Shown in pieces: positions 59,146-62,245 of a stretch of 62,245 nucleotides of DNA. Each line of letters begins with the position of its first letter. The stretch's first letter is position 1. Position numbers and translations under genes: made by a program. The notes below the pieces were generated by a model. It did not search any database, was not told the origin of the DNA, and saw only the letters and a program-made list of their open reading frames with translations. The stretch is from the NCBI GenBank assembly GCA_022764165.1, contig JALERM010000153.1, forward strand, positions 1-62,245, given 5' to 3'. The DNA is from Eubacterium sp. GTDB taxonomy: Bacteria; Bacillota; Clostridia; Lachnospirales; Lachnospiraceae.

Positions 59146-59174
59146 TTGCACAGCTTTCTGAAAAGAGGTATACT
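59146..59174 (+). promoter_or_regulatory. Promoter of the NUDIX gene
   Basis: TTGCAC at 59146-59151 and TATACT at 59169-59174 are 17 bases apart. The predicted start of transcription near 59181 excludes the in-frame upstream codon at 59146 and supports ATG 59215. Confidence 0.65.
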
Positions 59175-59214
59175 TAATGCAGTGAAAGACAACGCATTAC
59201 AGGAGGAAGTGCAA

Positions 59215-59667
59215 ATGATTGAGGCAACAAGCTGTGGTGGCGTGGTAATATATCGTGGAAAGATTCTGACATTGTACAAAAGTTACAAGAACAAGTACGA
59301 AGGGTGGGTTCTGCCCAAAGGAACTGTTGAAGAGGGAGAGGATTTTAAAGACACTGCGATTCGCGAAGTACGAGAGGAAGCCGGTGTGAAAGCTTCAATT
59401 ATCAAGTATGTTGGAAAAAGTCAGTATAATTTTACCGTACCGGAAGATACTGTTGAGAAAGAGGTACACTGGTTTTTGATGATGGCTAACAGTTATTACA
59501 GCAAACCGCAGAGAGAAGAATATTTTATCGATTCCGGTTATTACAAGTTCCACGAGGCATACCATCTGCTAAAGTTTTCCAATGAACGTCAGATTCTGGA
59601 AATGGCATATAATGAATACCTGGATTTGAGGAAATCCAACCTGTGGGGAAATCGTAAGTATTTTTAA
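59215..59667 (+). CDS. NUDIX hydrolase
   Basis: A 150-residue nucleoside-diphosphate-X hydrolase. The NUDIX box lies at about residues 40-62, with Gly-X5-Glu-X7-Arg-Glu-Val-X-Glu-Glu-Ala-Gly intact, so it should be active. Trp-Val-Leu-Pro-Lys-Gly just before it is common in Ap4A or dinucleoside polyphosphate hydrolases, but substrate cannot be fixed. AGGAGGAAG precedes ATG 59215. Confidence 0.88.
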   Translation: MIEATSCGGVVIYRGKILTLYKSYKNKYEGWVLPKGTVEEGEDFKDTAIREVREEAGVKASIIKYVGKSQYNFTVPEDTVEKEVHWFLMMANSYYSKPQREEYFIDSGYYKFHEAYHLLKFSNERQILEMAYNEYLDLRKSNLWGNRKYF

Positions 59668-59701
59668 AAACGAGGGAGGGATGAAAAACTCCCTCGTTTT
59701 T
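59666..59701 (+). terminator. Intrinsic terminator after the NUDIX gene
   Basis: Bases 59666-59678 (AAAAACGAGGGAG) pair with 59689-59701 around a ten-base loop, ending in a T run. The stem begins within the stop codon of the NUDIX gene. Confidence 0.88.
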
Positions 59702-59725
59702 ATCATATAAGAAATTCAAGTACTG

Positions 59726-59754
59726 TTGGGGATATTCAGTCTGAGAACGATAAT
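59726..59754 (+). promoter_or_regulatory. Possible promoter of the polyphosphate kinase-2 type gene
   Basis: TTGGGG at 59726-59731 and GATAAT at 59749-59754 are 17 bases apart. The -35 is weak. The preceding terminator means a promoter is expected here. Confidence 0.45.
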
Positions 59755-59777
59755 ATAAAAAGATGGGAGGGATTTTA

Positions 59778-61304
59778 ATGTTGGACCAGATTGATTTGAC
59801 AAAAAAGATGGATAAAAAGGCGTATAAAGAGCGTATGGAAGAAATGATGCCTCAATTATCCAGACTGCAGAGGGAATGCAAGGAACTGGGGATACCGGTG
59901 ATGATTGTTTTCGAGGGATTTGGAGCTGCCGGAAAAGGCGTTCAGATCGGCAAACTGATTTCATCGCTGGATCCAAGAGGATTCCATGTACATGCGATTG
60001 ACGGTGAATCAAAAGATGAGAAGCTTCGTCCGTTTTTATGGCGTTTCTGGACAAAGACTCCGGAAAAAGGAAGAATTGCCATATTTGACCGCAGTTGGTA
60101 TCGCAGAGTACTGGTAGACCGTTTTGACGGAGTGACAACGGCAAAAGAACTGGAATATGCCTATGAGGAAATCAATTCTTTTGAACGGCAGTTGACGGAC
60201 GGCGGTTATGTCATAATCAAATTGTTCCTTGCTATTGACAAAAAGGAGCAGAAAAAGCGTTTTAAGAAACTGATGGAGTCCAAATCCAGTGCATGGCGCG
60301 TAAGTGAAGGGGATTTGAAACGTAATCGTGAATACGATGCCTATAAGGCAATGAATGATGAAATGCTGCAGAAGACAGATTCGGATTATGCACCCTGGAC
60401 GATTATCGAGGCTACGGATCGTGAGTTTGCCACGGTTAAGATTTACTCAGCAGTGATAAAGGCATTGTCTGATAAAATTGAATCCGTGAAAAAGGAAAAA
60501 GAGCGGAAGCAGAAAGAAAAGACTGCTCAAAAAGCAGAAAGTACAAAGCCGTCAGAAAATGAAGATACTGTTTTGCGTACGTCAAGTCTGAACAGTGTTG
60601 ACCTTTCTCTCAGCTATACGAAGGAAGAATATAAAGAAAAACTGGAAAAACTTCAGAACCGGATTCAGGAACTGCATGGTGAACTGTATCAGAGAAGAAT
60701 TCCTGTGATCCTTGGATTTGAAGGATGGGATGCCGGCGGCAAAGGCGGAGCCATCAAGCGTCTGACGGAAAAGATGGATCCCCGCGGTTATCAGGTAAAT
60801 CCTACAGCTGCACCCAATGATATTGAAAGGTCGCATCATTATCTGTGGAGATTCTGGAATACTGTACCTAAAAAAGGTCATATCGCCATCTTTGACCGTA
60901 CCTGGTACGGAAGAGTCATGGTGGAACGTATTGAAGGTTTCTGTTCAAAAGAAGAATGGATGCGTGCCTATAAAGAAATGAATGATATGGAGGCTAACTG
61001 GGTTCATTCCGGTGCCATTGTTATGAAGTTCTGGCTGCAGATCGATAAGGATGAGCAGGAAAGACGTTTTAAAGAGCGAATGGAAAATCCTGAAAAACAG
61101 TGGAAAATCACGGATGAGGACTGGAGAAACCGAGAAAAGTGGGATCAGTATGAACAGGCTGTTGACGATATGCTTGTTAAGACTTCAACGACTTATGCTC
61201 CATGGATCATTGTGGAAGGCAATAATAAATATTATGCCAGAATCAAAGTGCTTCAGTCAGTAGTGGATGCGATTGAGAAGCGTCTGAAAGATGAGGAAGA
61301 GTAA
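59778..61304 (+). CDS. pap: Polyphosphate:AMP phosphotransferase, tandem PPK2 domains
   Basis: About 508 residues with two PPK2 modules (about 15-245 and 275-505). Module 1 has Phe-Glu-Gly-Phe-Gly-Ala-Ala-Gly-Lys-Gly near 45-54 and Phe-Asp-Arg-Ser-Trp-Tyr. Module 2 has Phe-Glu-Gly-Trp-Asp-Ala-Gly-Gly-Lys-Gly near 314-323 and Phe-Asp-Arg-Thr-Trp-Tyr. Two-domain PPK2 enzymes are usually class II and phosphorylate AMP to ADP with polyphosphate. The Walker A Asp is present only in module 2, suggesting module 1 is structural. A Lys/Glu-rich linker (about 235-262) joins them. GGGAGGG precedes ATG 59778. Confidence 0.9.
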   Translation: MLDQIDLTKKMDKKAYKERMEEMMPQLSRLQRECKELGIPVMIVFEGFGAAGKGVQIGKLISSLDPRGFHVHAIDGESKDEKLRPFLWRFWTKTPEKGRIAIFDRSWYRRVLVDRFDGVTTAKELEYAYEEINSFERQLTDGGYVIIKLFLAIDKKEQKKRFKKLMESKSSAWRVSEGDLKRNREYDAYKAMNDEMLQKTDSDYAPWTIIEATDREFATVKIYSAVIKALSDKIESVKKEKERKQKEKTAQKAESTKPSENEDTVLRTSSLNSVDLSLSYTKEEYKEKLEKLQNRIQELHGELYQRRIPVILGFEGWDAGGKGGAIKRLTEKMDPRGYQVNPTAAPNDIERSHHYLWRFWNTVPKKGHIAIFDRTWYGRVMVERIEGFCSKEEWMRAYKEMNDMEANWVHSGAIVMKFWLQIDKDEQERRFKERMENPEKQWKITDEDWRNREKWDQYEQAVDDMLVKTSTTYAPWIIVEGNNKYYARIKVLQSVVDAIEKRLKDEEE

Positions 61305-61319
61305 AGGTAGAGTTTGTCA

Positions 61320-61670
61320 ATGCTGAAATGGTATAAAAAGCTATATATCGGGGATAATGCTAGAAAGAAGGCAAAGGCCACTGTAAGAAAACTGAATCAG
61401 GGAAGGCTGGTCCTGTCATTTTATGTTATCACGTTGGCATCGAATGAAAAAAATCTGCTGGATTTTTTCCCTGCAAGTCAGCTGAAGCAGAAAGCATTCC
61501 GCAGCATCTGCCCCATGATTGTGGGGCTGGCGGAAGGATATGAAGAAGCAATGCAGCTTGTGCAGAAAATTATAGAAGAAACGTATAAGAGCCAGGGGAA
61601 TACAGATGTGCGGATATATCTGAAGAAACGGCTGGAAGAAGAATATGATGATGGAGCAGGTGAAAGATGA
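61320..61670 (+). CDS. Conserved small protein of unknown function
   Basis: A 116-residue basic protein beginning Met-Leu-Lys-Trp-Tyr-Lys-Lys-Leu-Tyr-Ile-Gly. No membrane segment or known catalytic motif is seen; residues 70-95 look helical (Ala-Glu-Gly-Tyr-Glu-Glu-Ala-Met-Gln-Leu-Val). The pattern of hydrophobic and charged residues and AAAGGTAGAG before ATG 61320 support a real gene. TTG 61314 is an alternative start. Coupled to the next gene by ATGA and so probably functionally related to it. Confidence 0.7.
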   Translation: MLKWYKKLYIGDNARKKAKATVRKLNQGRLVLSFYVITLASNEKNLLDFFPASQLKQKAFRSICPMIVGLAEGYEEAMQLVQKIIEETYKSQGNTDVRIYLKKRLEEEYDDGAGER

Positions 61671-62245
61671 TACTACATATGATTTTAACAGTACTGAAAG
61701 TAATCGGAATCTTTCTTCTGGCTGTATTGGGTCTGGTGCTGTTTTTTCTATTATCTGCATTGTTTGTTCCGGTCTGTTATCGGATGTGGGGGAAACGGAC
61801 AGCGACTGTATTAGAAGGGAAAGCATCGGTATCGTGGCTGTTCGGGCTGATCCGTCTGTCAGTGGGATATGTTGACAGCCAGTCGAAGCTGGAGTTATAT
61901 TTGTTTGGAATTCCGTTATTGGCGCTGAAAGACCGAATCAATCGGTGGAGAAAAAAGCGCAGGAAACCTGGAAAAAGGATGAGGCAGGGAAAATCATCGG
62001 ACACGAAGCCGGCAGATCAGATGCGTAAAGATAATCAGGCAGTTCAGGTGAAAGAGCCTGCAGAAAAGCCGGTACAGGATCAGGTGGATTCCGACTCCAC
62101 AGAGCAGGAGCCAGATACGGCGGCAGTGATTTTTCAGAAGATAAAAGAAATTTTATTGAAAATATGGCGGTTTCCGGGAAGAGTTCTGGAACGAATTCGT
62201 AAATCACGGTTAACATTCCGGCAGTTTTGTGATAAAATAAAAAAA
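61667..62245 (+). CDS. DUF2953-like membrane protein, truncated by the window end
   Basis: The frame opens at ATG 61667, overlapping the upstream TGA, and stays open for 193 codons to the end of the window. An N-terminal hydrophobic helix (about 3-32) is followed by Val-Pro-Val-Cys-Tyr-Arg and a beta-rich segment (Ser-Val-Ser-Trp-Leu-Phe-Gly-Leu-Ile-Arg-Leu-Ser-Val). A charged Lys/Gln/Glu linker then leads to the cut end. This fits the DUF2953 family of Clostridia, which often lies before the sporulation gene ytfJ; that neighbour would be beyond the window. Function unknown. Confidence 0.72.
   Translation, partial: MILHMILTVLKVIGIFLLAVLGLVLFFLLSALFVPVCYRMWGKRTATVLEGKASVSWLFGLIRLSVGYVDSQSKLELYLFGIPLLALKDRINRWRKKRRKPGKRMRQGKSSDTKPADQMRKDNQAVQVKEPAEKPVQDQVDSDSTEQEPDTAAVIFQKIKEILLKIWRFPGRVLERIRKSRLTFRQFCDKIKK

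Noticed and set aside
1-62245. CRISPR arrays, tRNA or rRNA genes, prophage or intact IS elements
   Set aside because: None were seen on reading: no regularly spaced repeats, no transposase or integrase genes, no cloverleaf-like sequences.

Overview
The window reads as a chromosomal segment of a low-to-mid GC, spore-forming, anaerobic Firmicute, most likely a member of the Lachnospiraceae (Clostridia). The reasons are the gene order plsX-acpP-rnc-smc-ftsY and ylxM-ffh-rpsP-khpA-rimM-trmD, a spoIVA spore-coat gene behind a sigma-E type promoter, the anaerobic (early cobalt) cobalamin pathway, a complete Rnf complex, adjacent ispH and rpsA, and strong AGGAGG ribosome binding sites throughout. 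No rRNA, tRNA, CRISPR array, prophage or intact insertion sequence was seen. Genus cannot be fixed from the sequence alone. All identifications are by reading motifs and family resemblance; no database search was run.

Layout. 1-303: an unidentified, hairpin-rich stretch followed by a consensus sigma-A promoter. 310-1089: a lipoprotein with an Ig-like region and cell-wall-binding repeats, followed by a very long palindrome. 1260-7767: fatty acid/phospholipid, RNase III, SMC and FtsY genes. 7783-13219: catabolic threonine deaminase, a convergent DUF362 ferredoxin-like protein, LarC, a GNAT, a double-ACT protein and a convergent Uma2-type protein. 13395-18352: the SRP/ribosome-maturation operon, ending with a translationally coupled MATE exporter. 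18424-19893: spoIVA.

19929-36642: a cobalamin operon of about 16 kb behind one consensus promoter, one cobalamin riboswitch and its terminator. The order is cbiD, cbiL, cbiF, cbiG, cbiH, a cbiJ-cbiE-cbiT fusion, cbiA, cobT, cobU, cobS, a short second cobU-like gene, cobC-like, cbiB, cobD, cbiP, cbiC and an amidohydrolase. It covers nearly every step from cobalt-precorrin-2 to the finished cobamide. The cobalt chelatase, the corrinoid adenosyltransferase, the uroporphyrinogen-III methyltransferase and lower-ligand synthesis are not in the window. A second MATE exporter and a nitroreductase follow.

38724-43544: an RpiR-type regulator coupled to a flavoprotein, then cmk, ispH and ribosomal protein S1. 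43581-44687: a YprB-like exonuclease on the minus strand. 44832-51816: a membrane protein, rnfCDGEAB (ion-pumping ferredoxin:NAD oxidoreductase) and two genes (NusG_II domain, Gx transporter) that often travel with rnf. 51813-53448: ruvAB. 53590-61304: zapA, a U32/RlhA-like protein, an FtsW/RodA-type protein and a class B PBP in overlapping frames, a NUDIX hydrolase, and a two-module polyphosphate kinase-2 protein. 61320-62245: a small conserved protein and a DUF2953-like protein cut by the window end.

Most genes are housekeeping. The least explained items are the structured RNA-like start (1-190), the 27-bp palindrome (1096-1155), the cysteine-rich tail on RnfE, the truncated CobU paralogue, the amidohydrolase at the end of the cobalamin operon, and the nearly leaderless promoter of the ylxM-ffh operon.
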